Shown piece after piece: positions 1 through 12,508 of a stretch of 64,000 nucleotides of DNA. The translations under genes were made by a program, and so were the position numbers. Source of the DNA: Callaeas wilsoni (lineage: Eukaryota > Chordata > Aves > Passeriformes > Callaeidae); contig VWPU01004155.1 in assembly GCA_013398955.1 (NCBI GenBank), forward strand, positions 62,001 to 126,000, in the 5' to 3' direction. The first letter of the stretch is position 1, and each line of letters begins with the position of its first letter. The notes under the pieces were generated by a model. The model was not told the DNA's origin. It worked only from the letters and a program-made list of their open reading frames with translations, and ran no database searches.

Positions 1-332
1 CTATCCCTCTCAGATCCACCTTCAGTACAACTTGTGGTCAGAGGTAATTAATTTTGTGTGCATTTTTACCCTAAAAATTTTAAAATGGGGAAATATTTTT
101 CATATGTTTCTTGCATAGAAAAACAATTGCAATCTGCTACAATATGTTGAAATGCTACAGCCAAGATGTTCTCTCTCCTTTTAAAATCTGTGGAACAATC
201 ACAGAATATATTATGCCTCAGAAAAAAAATACTGTAATGTACAATAACATCCCAGGAGGAATAAGTTTTCTATTCCCTCTGTTGGTGAATTGGGAAAACC
301 CTGCTTGAAACAGCTTTATGCCTACAAAACAT

Positions 333-734
333 CTATTTATCATTCCTTTTATGATAAAAAATAGCACTCATAAATAAGTCTGCTTGTATTTTCTTGGTAG
401 CAAAAGATTTATTCCTAAGCACCTGAATTTCTGTTACAAGTTCATACATGTTCCCTGTTTCCATGGTGGCTTCACTGGAGAGACACAGAAAGTTTAGGAC
501 CAGGTGCCTGCAAAGGAGATCTCTCATGAGGTACAGCATCAGAGAGAAATCCTCACTGGTAGGAACCAAGTTATCCAACTTAATGATCTGAATCCTCAAG
601 CGGATTTTATTTAGTGAAACTTTCAGACACAAATGTGAAACATTTTCCTGGGACCTTCTACATTTCTGCAAAACATGGTTTGATGATGGAACTTCACTGG
701 CCTGTGCCATTAATAGCTTGGTATGTGGGACCAA
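333..734 (-). other. Unrecognised minus-strand reading frame, 133 residues
   Basis: This is an open frame of 133 codons with a fairly normal residue mix: few low-complexity runs, with leucine- and lysine-rich stretches that could form helices. An internal ATG sits in a good initiation context ('ccaccatgg', about 462-470 read on the minus strand). Upstream on the same strand (about 735-960) a second frame, offset from this one, is open for roughly 60 codons before a stop; its translation is also leucine- and serine-rich. That would fit a decayed gene or processed pseudogene with a frameshift. It would equally fit chance, because a frame of this length is expected about once in a window this size. 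I recognise no domain and assign no function. Confidence 0.15.
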
Positions 735-3700
735 TGATTGTTGTTTAGGAGAAGTTACCCAAGGAAGATCCCCTCTGCCTGCAAGCTGGTGAGGGTCTTC
801 AGTAAATTAAGAGAGAGAAGACTGAGTGGAAGATCTTGAACTCTGCAGAACCTTCAGACTTTTTAGAGATCTCAGTTCCAATTTAGAGAATTCCACTGAT
901 GCCTTCAGCCAAGTTCCCAGGACACTTCAAACTGATCCTAATTCTCTGTCAGCAATACTCACAGCTCACAGTTGATGTCAGGTTGAATAAGGAAGGTGGT
1001 GAATAAGGAAAAGGGGTGAAAGTCACTTGAAACTTTCCTTTCTATGAGAAATCTCTACTTTGCATTTAGAACTGTTTTTTTTTTTCTTTTTCTTTTGTCC
1101 TTTGGGGTTTGAAAAGAAATTCTAATCTTTGAACAACTTCTGAGCAGCTTTCCTGAGGAAAATTCATGGTTTTGTTTTGCTAAAGATATAAAAACGAACA
1201 AGAAAACAAAAGTAGCTTTAGAAAAATTGGTGCTAAAGAGAAATCAGGAGCCAGACTAGAAGAACTCAGCAAGTCCATTAAAACAGTGGATGATATCCAC
1301 ACGACTTGAAACTGTTGGAAACCATTAGAAGAATGTGTTTAGGAATTAGATGCTGGGATGAACATTACAACAAAGTAGGGAAGTTTAACTTGTAGTTTAA
1401 CTTTTCACTGTGTTTAGAGGATTCACAATCTATCAAGCCTGATGGTTGTCTCCTTGTTTCCAGCAGAGAGACAGGTGGTATTTTTCAAAAGTCGGCATCA
1501 TTCCAAAATATGGACATTCCTATTGTGAGAGCTGCTGAACTCTGGCGGGAGAGAGTTTGAAACTTAATTAGTTATGGGCAATTCTTCCCAGTATTTATTC
1601 CTACAACTGAGTTCTGTGATGAGTTTGGTATTATTCATAAAGCTGAGGGAAAATGGAAACTCTTCCATATGGTAAATTTTTGTATCTAAAACTGATAGAT
1701 GAAAATATTTTTCAATTTTTCTATAAAGAAAGGGATACTAAGAATTTTCAGAATGAGATATCAGAATTTTTCACTGCACATTAATTCTTACAAATACCTT
1801 ATGTTAAAATAGTCAAAAGTACAGAAAATCAAATTTAAATATAGAAGTATATTTCCCTAAAATAATTCCAATTACGTTGATAAAAACCCATTATATATAT
1901 TATTTCAGCCATATCTATTGGGAAATTTGCATTTAAGCATTTGTGAAAACTCAGACTGACTCTGATGTCACACTTTGTAAATAACTCCAGCATTAAGTGC
2001 TGCAACCTTGATCAACAAGTGTGAATATAGAACAGAACACTCATATTGCACCATGCTATATACATTTTATTTCACAAATTTTTTTCTAATTTTACTAGAT
2101 GTTGTAATGGTTTTCTAAAGATGGAATCATGATTACTTCAATGTGGCAAGAAGTCAATGCCATATTTTAGTGAAAAGAATGTCACATGTTCTAAGCCTAT
2201 GTGTTTTCACTGAAGGAGGTTTTATTTTTTCTCTTTAGGTCATTAATGATAGTGAGCTAACATGACAAACAGTACACACTGTATTTCACTGCAGTCTTAT
2301 ATTAACTTCTGCTTTAGCAAGAACACATTTTTAAACTTCTGGGATAGAGTCAAAAACACAGTGACTTTCTAGGATTTTAAATAATTAATGGAAAAATGTA
2401 TATCACAAAATTCTCTTGGTGTCATGATAGGAAACCATGTCTGAGGGTGAAATATCTAAGTTTTGGGTTGTCATAAAAATAAGTGGCCTCCTGTTACAGG
2501 AAAGGAGGAAAAACAAAAAGCAGGCATTGATTCTATGACCTACTGAAGGAATATTTCTGAACTAATTTAATTTTTATTCTGCAATAAGATGGATCAGTAC
2601 CGTATGTCTATTTCTCTCCTCTGGTTATAAAGCAGGTCTAAAAAAGATTAGTTCAGATCTAAGCACCTAACTTTTAAATTTTTAGTGAGAACAGATGTAT
2701 CTTACATATCAATGTATACTAAAATTATTTATGGACATTTATGATAAATATATGTGTTGAAATATAATGAATGTGGAATAATTTTTTAATCCTCTACTTA
2801 GATGGTTAACTGAAAACTAGTTCCATGTTTTTTGAAAGATAAATTATGCAAAAGTAAATAACTTTTAAATGGTGTTTATTTTGACTTGGAAAAGAGTAAA
2901 GAATAAAACTTAGATAAATCAGGAGATGAAAATAAGCTTCACCAACTTTTCAATTGCTCATGGACCACAATTTTCACAGTTATTATTGCGCAGCCATTTA
3001 TAGGACAGAAGCTGAGCCTTTCCAAAAGCGTGAGTTTCTAAAAGTGGCTCATTGAAAAGAGATCATAAAAGCCTGGGAAAACACCTTGGTAATATAAATT
3101 ACTTTTCCCTTCCACAAATCTCCTTAAGAAACTTAGCAAAAAGTGGTTGCACAGACAGAAATATAAACAAATTGTTACCTGTGCTTCACAGAACATTTAA
3201 TTATCTCATGTATTATTAATTATAATGTTTTACAGTTCTATATTGCTTTCATTCGGAGGATTTGAAAGCCCTTTTGCAATTAAGAATGAATTATTGAATG
3301 TAAGAAATTCATATTCTCTAAAAATGCGAGATCAGTAGCATTATACCAGGATATTTTCTAGCAATGTTTTCTGAAGGCAGCAGGAGGCCAAGAACCACAA
3401 ACAAATAGTAAATTAAGAATTTTATCATTTTTACTGGTTTTTGTTTTAATCTTCCAGGTTGACCTAATTGTGACCTTCTGTTTTAAAGAATGATATAAAA
3501 AGTTTCCTTTCAGACTATGGGGGAGGGGAACTAGAGGTGTTAGAAAAACCTTTTCTGACAGCAGACATTGAAAAGAACATCTTGTGGAAATGAAAATCTG
3601 ATTGCACAACTGGCTGTAACTGGTCATGGGGGAAAAGAAAACCAAACTAAACCAGTCAAAAAATTGTAAGAAATTCCACTGACTCCTGAGTCAATACAGC

Positions 3701-3904
3701 TTAGTTACCAGACATTAAAATGCTTTCAGCCCCCACAGCAGAGAACATAACAAAAGGGTTAGTCTTTTGCAGGCAACTGGAAACAGTACTCACTCAGTAA
3801 TAAAATGCAGAAAGCTGAGTTGGCATGGGCTTTATTATTAGTGATGGCTCAAGATTAGAGGGAACACCACTGGATCTTGGTGTCTAATGCTCCCACTTTA
3901 TTTC

Positions 3905-4020
3905 TGTGCATACATACACACGGAAACATATATAGATACAGATATATACACACACACGTATGTTATATATTATTATATACATATCTATACATATATATAT
4001 AATCTATATGTATGTATAAA
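3905..4020. repeat. AT/CA-rich microsatellite region
   Basis: This is a compound simple repeat: short (CA) runs with 'acacacac' near 3950, followed by interrupted (TA) runs such as 'atatatatat' around 3990-4000 and a TATG-type end. It is imperfect and therefore probably old. No gene overlaps it. Confidence 0.85.
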
Positions 4021-5567
4021 TTGAGTTAAAGAAGTCAATTAACACATGCTGGAATATTTCACCAGTTCCCGTGCTGCACAGTGCCATGGCACATTGTTCT
4101 GCAGCAAACTCTACATTTAATCATTTGGTAAATGCCCATACATGTACAACTCATGAGCTCAGCCAGCTGTGTAAAATACAGATGGTTTAAATTATACTTC
4201 TGTAGGAAGTATCAGGTTTTGTAAATTATCTTTACGAATAGTATTTACATCTATTTGTTATCATTAATTATTATGCTAATAGTAGTGATAAATAGACTTA
4301 CAGATAGTTCATTTTAATATTACTAGCTATTGAAGTTACTGCTATATATTTCTTAAATCCAAAGAGATCACTGGATTTCTCAGAAAAGCCTCTGTAGAAT
4401 AACATACAGAGTTTTATACTTTCATTGTGTGTTTCAGGGCTATCAAAAAATCTGGCTTTGTATATTTGAATTCTGATGATAATTTATTGTGCAATGATAC
4501 TTTAAGCAACCTCATGGAATTTGCAGGAAATGCCATCTTTTTTTCCCTTCAGTATGAAAGTTCCATGTTATGTAAATTGTCATTTGCATTCTCAACTTCT
4601 GTTCGTTCTGGATTTTTTGTCATTGAGTTTTTTGTGATTTTGTTATTGTTGTTTTAATTTCTACCACCAGTTAATATTTTGTGTCTACACCTAGTAGTCT
4701 GGTAAAAATAATTATTCTCTTAGGCTTAGGGAAGATCATATTTTTCTTCCATGTAAGTTTGTGTGTGCTCATGTTTGTTTAAATGTACACATGAACATTC
4801 CAAGACTGTCCAACTCCAAATGCAATTTAGACATCTCGTGGCTTATTTAGTGGCTCTAAGTCTCTTTCCTACTTAGTCTATTTATTATCAAATGATCTGG
4901 TAGTGGTTTTCTGATAAGTTTCCCTGACATGTTCTGTTATGAATTTTATTGAGGAATCTTCTGAGAAGTTCTGACATCTCTAATGTTGCCATCAGTATCT
5001 GAAATTGGGTGTTGAAAAACTCCGGGGATTTGAGAAGTGTCTTTTCTTTTCCTCTGCCATTCAGCTCAGGTATGGTTTTGATATAGTCAGCAGAATGCCA
5101 AGATTTCTTTTCTGTACCTTGTTTCCTCTGGAAAGATGTAGCAAACTGACCAAGATAAATTGAACATGAACATCCCAGTCTGTGGGCTGGGCCAATGCCA
5201 ATGCCCTGGCAACAGCAACAATGGCAAATGATGAACTAGAAATACATTGATGACTGGAAGAAATAAGGCTGAGAGCCTCTGATCAGCCCCTCAGTTCTAA
5301 TTCACAACCTTAAACAGGGCATGGAGGGAAGTACTGGGACCAAACACAAAGATGGGAATAAAAGTGGAGAAAAGTAATTTATTCCTAATTACTCATTTGA
5401 GTGATAAATGAAGTAGTGCATCTTCTCCTTCTACCTTACACACTACCAATAACGAAGTAGACATTATAACAGACATAATAATTTCTGTAAAATGGAGGTA
5501 AAAAGGATGATCTTCACTTCCTTGATGTTATTAAGGCAGAGTTTGTTATCCCTCAACACAGCATAAT

Positions 5568-5705
5568 TGAGGCTGGAAGGGACCTCTAGAGGTCTTATGG
5601 TTTAACCCTCTGCTCAGGGCAGGTCTAACTTCAAAGTTAAATCAGGTTGCTTATGACCTGATCCAAGTCAAGGTCTGAATGTCTACAAAGTTGAAGATCC
5701 AAATT
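5568..5705 (-). mobile_element. CR1 LINE 3'-end fragment
   Basis: Read on the plus strand, it begins 'ggctggaagggacctctaga', the reverse complement of the conserved CR1 3' tail. It continues through the CR1-typical order: 'ccctctgctcagggcagg', an 'atcaggttgcttatgacc' block, then a 'gtctgaatgtctacaaag' block. This is the order seen in avian CR1 copies inserted on the minus strand. The copy is about 140 bp, 5'-truncated and diverged, as is usual for CR1, with no coding capacity left. The terminal short repeats normally ending CR1 are not clear, so the 3' boundary is approximate. Confidence 0.85.
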
Positions 5706-8700
5706 ATGTATATTTATTTTTAACCCTTCTCCTTAATGAAAGACCTTAATTCAAGTCATTGGAAACTCTATAATGAAAGGCTAAATTGGAAAAGTTTAGA
5801 TTAAGTCAAGCAGACCAAACAAAAAGTTGTTTTATTTAGGTTTTTCTGCAAAACCCTAATTCTGTCACTCTGGGCATCAAGAAACAGCTTTCAGTTACCT
5901 GATCAGATCCTGATCTGTTACCTTGTCGTACAGCTCCCGCTTTCACTCTACCTCTTAAGCTCATTCAATGCATAAAATGGGTACACAAAGAGAGAAAAAT
6001 AATTTCGCATAAGCACATTATGTCTGACTCACTATCAAGGGAAAGGTAATAAGTTCTGCTGTCCAAGATATTTTCATTAAAATAGTTCTACTTAATAAGC
6101 AATAGTCAAATATGGAAGCCATCATTTGCTGCTTATTCTATAAAATAAATAAAGGTGAGGACTTTTTAATTATCTTAAAAGGGACTTGTTTCTTTCCTTT
6201 TTATTTCTACCACTCATATTCCAGGTATAGCTATATATACACACATAAAAATATGTATCTATTGTATATGTCTGTGCAAGAAAGACTACTAACATTAGAA
6301 TTATCTTGCAAAAATAAAGGAAAATAGTAAATAAATATATATAGATATATATGAGTGTAGATATAACATATTAGCAGAAACAAACATTGTGTTCGATCAC
6401 TCTGGTATAAAGAACTCTACTTTTCTTATGCCATGCAGAAAAGGTTCACTCTTATTTGAGGGCATACCTCTCAAATTAATCAAAGTTCAGAATATCCTAA
6501 ATACAACTAAGAACAGTAATTATCTTATCTTTTCCCCTCCATTTTGACTCAGAAACATACTAGAACTCTATTAAGCCAGAGCATGCATTTCAAGAATAAT
6601 AGCCTTGTTTTGTTCATCAATAAAGCATTTTTAGAGATTTTTTTTTTTTCCTGGCAACCTCTTGCCATTGCTGACCAATAAGTTTACTGTATTTTTACTT
6701 CCCCTAGGCTGTGGAGCTCCTCCTATGAGTTTGTCCTTTACTCTTGAGTGTATTTTTTCCAGCTGCCCTATTACTGAATCTCTGCATTAGTTTTTCTGCA
6801 GTGCTAAGGACTGCCTTTATTATTACTGTCTATGTGAACCTATATCAAATTGTCAGCAACTGAAAATAATTATTTCTTCTTTCTTGAAAATAAGAAATTA
6901 ATTTCAAACCTTCTCAGCTGGCAATTACAGTAACAGCAACCTCTAACTGTCTTTAATTCTGGTAATATATGGTATGTTTAATTGTTACAGAATAAAATCA
7001 AACAAACAAAACCTAGCAACCATGTGTTCAGAAAATAAAATTGGTTTCAAGAACACAAGAAATGTAAATAGCTGATAGATCCATTTGGGTGTCAAACATG
7101 TCCATTAAATGCATTAAGACCTATAAAATCTGCTGTCGAAATCTAATTGAAAGATTGTCATTCTTGCAAGTACCAGAAAGATATATAGCATACAGCTTGT
7201 ACTAGTACTAATTAATCTATGCTGTGCTCCACATCGTTATCTTCACAATAGTTCGAGTTATTAGAAAGTCTCCTCAATTATAAGCAAAGAACTGAAATTA
7301 AATCATCTAACTTTGTTCCTTTTCTGCTCACAAATTATACATAACGGGGCAGCTTGCCTTTTTTATTTCTTCTTACTGACCACATGCCATCGTTGCCCAT
7401 CAGATTTTGCACACATTTTTCTTTCTCAGTGGTGCCCTTTACTTCTGTTTAACAGGACCAGATGAATTATTTGTGGCTCACTCTTCAGCCTGTGGAATAT
7501 ACATATAGATGTTAATAGTCTCCAAGGGAAGACGTTCATTTGGCAGAGAAGAAAGGCCTAGAGGAACTGGGGCTTGTCTCACGGGCAGCAGGATCAGCAA
7601 AGCTTCAAATGGAGCATGGTGTCAATTTGTGAGGTGGGTTAGCCAGTACCTACACTACTCCTCCCCTCAATATGTTCACTACAGGCTATTCTCCATGTCC
7701 CATGGTGCAAGGGATGTCATGCTTCTGGGCTAACCCTGCATCCCCACTGCATCATGATCATGTGGATACGGAGACACCGAATACATGGAATCTTAACATG
7801 GCCTGTTCCTTTTTGCACAAGTACGGCATGTTGTTTTCCTTTCTATCCTCAGATCATAAGAGCTGTATTTCCATATGACTGTCAGAGATCAAAAAGTAGT
7901 TGGGGCTCTTGGCTGAGGAAGAAAAAGATGTTGTACCATACCTTCCGTGAATTCTACTTTTAGAATTGTCTGGCTTTGTAAGCAACAAAGTACTTCTGCG
8001 TACCTGATAGCTCTAAGGAATATCATTCACTCTGTGCACTACACACTATTGCATATATACAACATGTGAGTGTTTATTCTGATATATCCACGTCCCACAG
8101 ATATGACATAGTTGTGTTGCATTATCTTTACCACTCGCCAGAGTCATTAATTGAATGTGATTCTGAAGTGCTGTTTATGCAAAAGAGTTACCTACTCTGG
8201 TTTTGGTAATCTGTAGGTATTAGGTACATATTCTGACACATGGCTATATTGCTACACTTGGAGTCTTATTCTTTTATGGGTTGAACAATTAAGTAATTCA
8301 GATTAATTGATAAAATGTTAACACAAAATTCACTTACTCCTACACAACAGATGTCAGATGCTTCAGTTCCTGGTATTTCCATCAGCATTTCTGCTCACCA
8401 CCCACCCCACAAGTTGCCATTTCTGATGGCAGAGGCAGCTCTTTGCCTAAAGGTATGTTGAACAACATATCGTAACCCTCTGAACATCTGCAGCCCTGAA
8501 AAACAGGCTTCCTTTAAGAGAACCTTTTCAGTGCTTAGCACCTAAAATTTCCTTTGATATCTATACTTTTTAATATTTCCTGTTTTGCTGCATGATTTTA
8601 CATTTCAAGAGCAAACCAATTTCCTGACTTCTTTGTTATTTAAACGTGGAGGTGCTGAATACTTTAAAATCATTTGATGCTACCAGTATAGATTAATGTC

Positions 8701-9404
8701 AAAACTATTTACATTTCTTGATCATGGAAACATGTTCATACTTAACAAGCAGTTACTGTTAGAGGCTAAACAACTTTCTTATAGAACTCACAAATACAAG
8801 TCCAAAGACTATTTAAAGAAATGGTAATGATTTCATCATAACTATTTAAATTTAAAGATTTTTCAAGAATGAAGACTAAAGTTGCTTGGATTTATTTAAA
8901 GCTGAATTTCATCTCTGTTAAACACTGATGAAGCTGAAAGCAGAGTAAACGTATCTAACTGCTAATTGGTGAAAATTGTAGTGCAAGAAAATGAAACAAG
9001 TATGGTCAGAAATATCATGTCACATGTTTAGACTACACATTTGCAACTAAAGATCTTACAAAGTTATTGACCTAATGAAAGAATGCCAACAATTTAATTT
9101 CAGGTCTAGCCAAGTATGAAAGAGATATATTTTCATCTCAAAATTGCAGAAAAAAGGCAGTATAAAAACACATTTAATATGGGCATTAGTCCTCTCTCTT
9201 TCCTATCCAAATGGCAGTCACCACTATTCATGGTGTTCAGTTCTGCAAATACCCATCAATCAGGACAATGCTTTGGAACGCCACTCAAGTCTATGCACTT
9301 AATTGGGGTTTTTTGTTTGAGTAGAAATAACCCATATTTTCCTCCCCTAGACATCTCAGGTTTTCACGTGAACTGGTAAACAACAGATCATCACTAACTC
9401 GCAA
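5706..9404. other. AT-rich non-coding DNA
   Basis: No gene was recognised. The region contains a second AT/CA simple repeat (6223-6371). It also has a modestly GC-richer patch at 7500-7960, where short frames overlap on the plus strand (7509-7733, 7672-7878, 7754-7963) without any coding signature. The rest is unique AT-rich sequence. Confidence 0.65.
6223..6371. repeat. Interrupted AT/CA simple repeat
   Basis: Two AT-dinucleotide clusters (about 6229-6270 and 6330-6365), each mixed with 'acacac' or 'gatata' units, are separated by about 60 bp of non-repetitive DNA. A short frame at 6112-6327 runs into this repeat and is treated as chance. Confidence 0.7.
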
Positions 9405-9478
9405 TGAAGAGTGTCCCTACACATGGGAAGGGAGTTGGAAGTAGGTGATCTTCAAGATCCCTTCCAGCTCTATGAGGT
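9405..9478 (+). mobile_element. CR1 LINE 3'-tail remnant
   Basis: The segment 'gttggaagtaggtgatcttc' followed by 'aagatcccttccagctctat' matches the CR1 3' end, whose usual form is '...ggaactagatgatcttt' followed by '...gtcccttccaaccc'. Only about 75 bp can be aligned by eye, and the terminal ATTCTATGA-type repeats are degraded. A short frame over it (9411-9593) is a by-product of the repeat. Confidence 0.75.
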
Positions 9479-10149
9479 CAGGAGGCACTTCCATTTTGGA
9501 AAAAAAAAACCTCATAGTTTGATTGTCAGCCGTATGCTTATAAAAATATGGATTAAAATTTTACTAAAACTCAGTATTAGTCATCACATATAATTTGTTT
9601 TCTTTTTAGTAGTTTTTGAGTGTTTTAATTGATACGATAGTTAAAAATAAAAATAGGTTGAAGAGCAAAAGCAGGAAAATATTCATTTAGATAAAAATTT
9701 ATGGATGAATATAACCCAAGAAAGTGAGTAAATTGGCATTTTTTGCCAAGGAAAGAAATCACAGAGTTCTTAAGGGAGCTGGTTGAGAACCCTCCTTTTT
9801 CAACAAATTTATAAACAAGCTGGAAATGGACACAAAGTGTATTGAGAAAGGCTGCAGCCCAACTGAAAGGCATTGCAAAAGAACTTCATGAACTGGAACA
9901 AAATGTGTGGTAAAATTCAATGTAATCAAACATAAAGTAATACACACAGAAAAAAAACATTTCTGGCTTCACATAAAATGATGGTTTCTTGCATTCATCA
10001 TTACCTTGCAGGAAAGAGGTTATCTCTGATAACCCTGTTAAGAGCATAGATTATGACTGGATAGCAAGTGCCATGAAAATGTCAGTTCACTTCTTTGCAA
10101 TTGTCACAAAAGTGAAGGAAATGCCAGAAAAAAGTAACAGAGAGCAAAC
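9479..10149. other. Non-coding DNA between CR1 remnants
   Basis: This is AT-rich sequence with two overlapping short minus-strand frames (9625-9873 and 9759-9947) that show no family similarity. I see nothing else in it. Confidence 0.6.
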
Positions 10150-10565
10150 CTGAAAGCTTTCATATGTCACTGGTATAAATCCATGGTTAGCTTGCATCTT
10201 GAAATGTTGCATTGCATACTGTCATATTTCAAACAGGGTATAGAGAACTGGAAAGCTTCACAAGAGCACAGCCAGGACGATCAAAGGTATGCTGTGTCTT
10301 CTGTGTGAAGAATGATTATGCTGGGACACTGCATGTTGGACCAGTGTCATCTGAGATGAATTGCGACAATGATCCTTGGGATTATGTCTGGCATGGTGAG
10401 ATTGGAGAGAGTTCAGTGGTTCAAAACCTTGGGAGCACTACATGAAGGCAGGAGAAACCAAACACAATTAGGTTCTTCATGTAAACAGCAGCTGAGATGT
10501 AAAGCTGCTGGCTGAAGTATATCATAGATGTCTAACAGTTGCATGGATTGAAGAGTAAATGGGCA
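10150..10565 (+). mobile_element. Old, diverged CR1 LINE fragment
   Basis: Several blocks occur in the order found in CR1 ORF2 and its 3' region. 'ataaatccatggttag' is followed by a 'catcttgaaa' block (the 'PHLE'-type segment), then 'gagaactggaaagcttcaca', then 'gatcaaaggtatg', then 'gctgggacactgcatgttgg'. After these come 'gggagcactacatgaaggca' and a 'ttaggttcttcatgtaaaca' block, ending near 'catggattgaagagtaaatg'. The divergence is heavy and stops occur throughout, so this is an ancient 5'-truncated insertion. A 77-codon plus-strand frame (10212-10445) lies inside it and is not a gene. Both boundaries are estimates. Confidence 0.7.
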
Positions 10566-10918
10566 GAAAAAAACTATTTCTGGTTACAGTCTGTGAATAG
10601 AAAACAGCTGAAGGTGGGGAGAGTTGTTCATTTGCCATTTGTTATGCTTGCATCTGATTTTACCCTTGTTTGAAATAGGATACATAGTTAGATGGCCTTA
10701 GGTTACACCTGATACAGAATACTGTTTTAAGGCATGGCAAAAAGTGTGAGTCATATCTGTGAGTTAGCTGTAAGGGACTCACAGATTAGGACTCACATAA
10801 TCTGAATGATCCTTTCCTTTTTCTCCCCAAATAATGAAGCTCAAGTGGGTAATTTTAATGATATATTCGCTCAGCCTCAGCAATCGAAAATATTCCTTTT
10901 ATTTTACAAAAACTGTCT

Positions 10919-11004
10919 GTTATTATTATTATTATTGTTATTATTATTATTATTATTTCAATTAAGCATGTGATCAATTATTATTATTTATTATATTATT
11001 ATCT
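10919..11004. repeat. TTA/ATT trinucleotide microsatellite
   Basis: Roughly 12 TTA units run from 10920 to 10957, broken once by 'ttg'. A second, less regular cluster lies at 10979-11003. It is a long interrupted trinucleotide tract and probably polymorphic. Confidence 0.9.
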
Positions 11005-12439
11005 CTTCAGAAAGGGTGTTGGTTTATGTGAGCTATTGAGGACCTCTTTGTCAGATTTGGGACCTGCCTTCCTGGCCCTTCTCAGCATAGCAAGAGACAT
11101 TCTGCAGTGCCCCAAGTTCCCTAAATATGTCCTTGGTGAGATTTTTCTGCTTTGTTTGGCTTTGATCCTTCCAAGGGAAGCAACTTACTCTTTTCAACCA
11201 CATATGTTTTGTTCCTAGTACTTTACTTTCAATAGAAAAAGAGAAATGAGAAATGTGGCTAGACTTAGAGCTTGTTGTTTGGGGCACCATCTAGAGACAA
11301 AAGTTCCCAGTTTCACATACAGTTTTAGCTAATCTTAACAATTTATTACCTGTCTAACTGTTTAGCACCTCTCACAATCTCAATAAGAGTCACCAGTTAA
11401 GGATGCAGTGTTCACAAGAACCCTTTTTTTTGCAGGATTTCCCTCAGTGCTGGATACTGTTGATGGTTTTCTTTCCACAGGTTAATTTTTCTTGGAGCTA
11501 GATTTTGGGTTAAAATTGCATAAGTTTCTGAAATTTCTGTGTAAATCTAGCTGTCTCAGGTATTTTTAACGTGTTCCTGTCTCTGCCAGGGAAGTGAATT
11601 ACAGATATGGCATTGAGAATTGCCCCTGAGGCTTGGGCAACTTGTGCAGGGATGCAACTTGCTGAGAAAGTCTTCCCTGCCAAAGAAGTGCTGAGGTACT
11701 CAGGTTTTAGATATGCATTGCTTACACATACACTCTTTCAGCTCCTGATCCTGATCAGCTTGCTACCTCTATGCAGATACCACATGGTAGTAATGGGTTG
11801 TTAGTATTAACACTGAGTGTGAGCAACTTGGACATGTTTATGCAAAGAAACATACCCTGAAACCACTGTTAGAAGGCAATGTAGCAATATATCATGCAAA
11901 GTCAATGAATCTTTTATAATTCAAAACCCTGGGGAGGAGGTCTCCTGCCCTAAGGACTGGCTGCAGGCTACATGCTTCTCTAAGTCTTGGCTTGTTTTTG
12001 GCTCTGGCTTGGCCTAAAGGCCGCCACATCTGACACACCTGCAGCTCTCAGGGACAGAGTGGCATCCTCAGATTTTGAATGTGAAAGATCGGAGCCACAT
12101 GAGGCATCCTTCCCTTCTGCTGCTCTGTCACGGCCTTTTTAAAAATGAATAAACACTGTGTGCTTATGATGAAACATAACTATTGAGACAGGGTAAGTAT
12201 CTGGTACACTCAAAATGAGCCATAAATCAGAAAAGTCGGGAAAGAAAATTTGATATAGATTTTGGAAGTGATAGTAGAAGGACATGTTATTTTCAAAGGC
12301 TGACAAAGGCCTTACCCTATTTTAATAGTCGCTGTTGACATTTTAATCTGTTTTTACATACATGGTCTGAAAGTGTATATAGGTAAAATGAGAGGAAGTA
12401 GAACTTAAGATCACAGGCTAGCATAGTTACATCTATGTT

Positions 12440-12508
12440 TAAAAAAAGAAAAAAAAAAAAAAAAAAGAACATGACTGTAACCCTGATAACATGACTGTAA
12501 CACTGATA
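12440..12508 (+). repeat. Poly(A) plus 20-bp tandem duplication
   Basis: An A-run with two G interruptions (about 12440-12467) is followed directly by two copies of a 20-bp unit, 'aacatgactgtaaccctgat', which differ at one position. The arrangement suggests a slippage or end-joining event beside a poly(A). I do not recognise a retroelement 5' of the A-run. Confidence 0.75.

Larger units (their letters stand above)
1..5565. other. AT-rich non-coding DNA
   Basis: This stretch has no recognisable gene. It is AT-rich and CpG-poor with frequent stops in all frames. Apart from the unrecognised reading frame at 333-734 and the AT/CA microsatellite near 3905-4020, I see only unique sequence and short homopolymers such as the T-run at 1075-1085. 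Short reading frames at 3358-3645 (minus) and 4427-4657 (plus) have chance-like composition and no family resemblance. It could be intergenic or intronic; nothing in the sequence decides between these. Confidence 0.7.

Noticed and set aside
12121..12160. AATAAA near 12149 after a GC-richer patch, as a gene 3' end
   Set aside because: There is no coding exon or other transcript signal upstream, and AATAAA is frequent by chance in AT-rich DNA.
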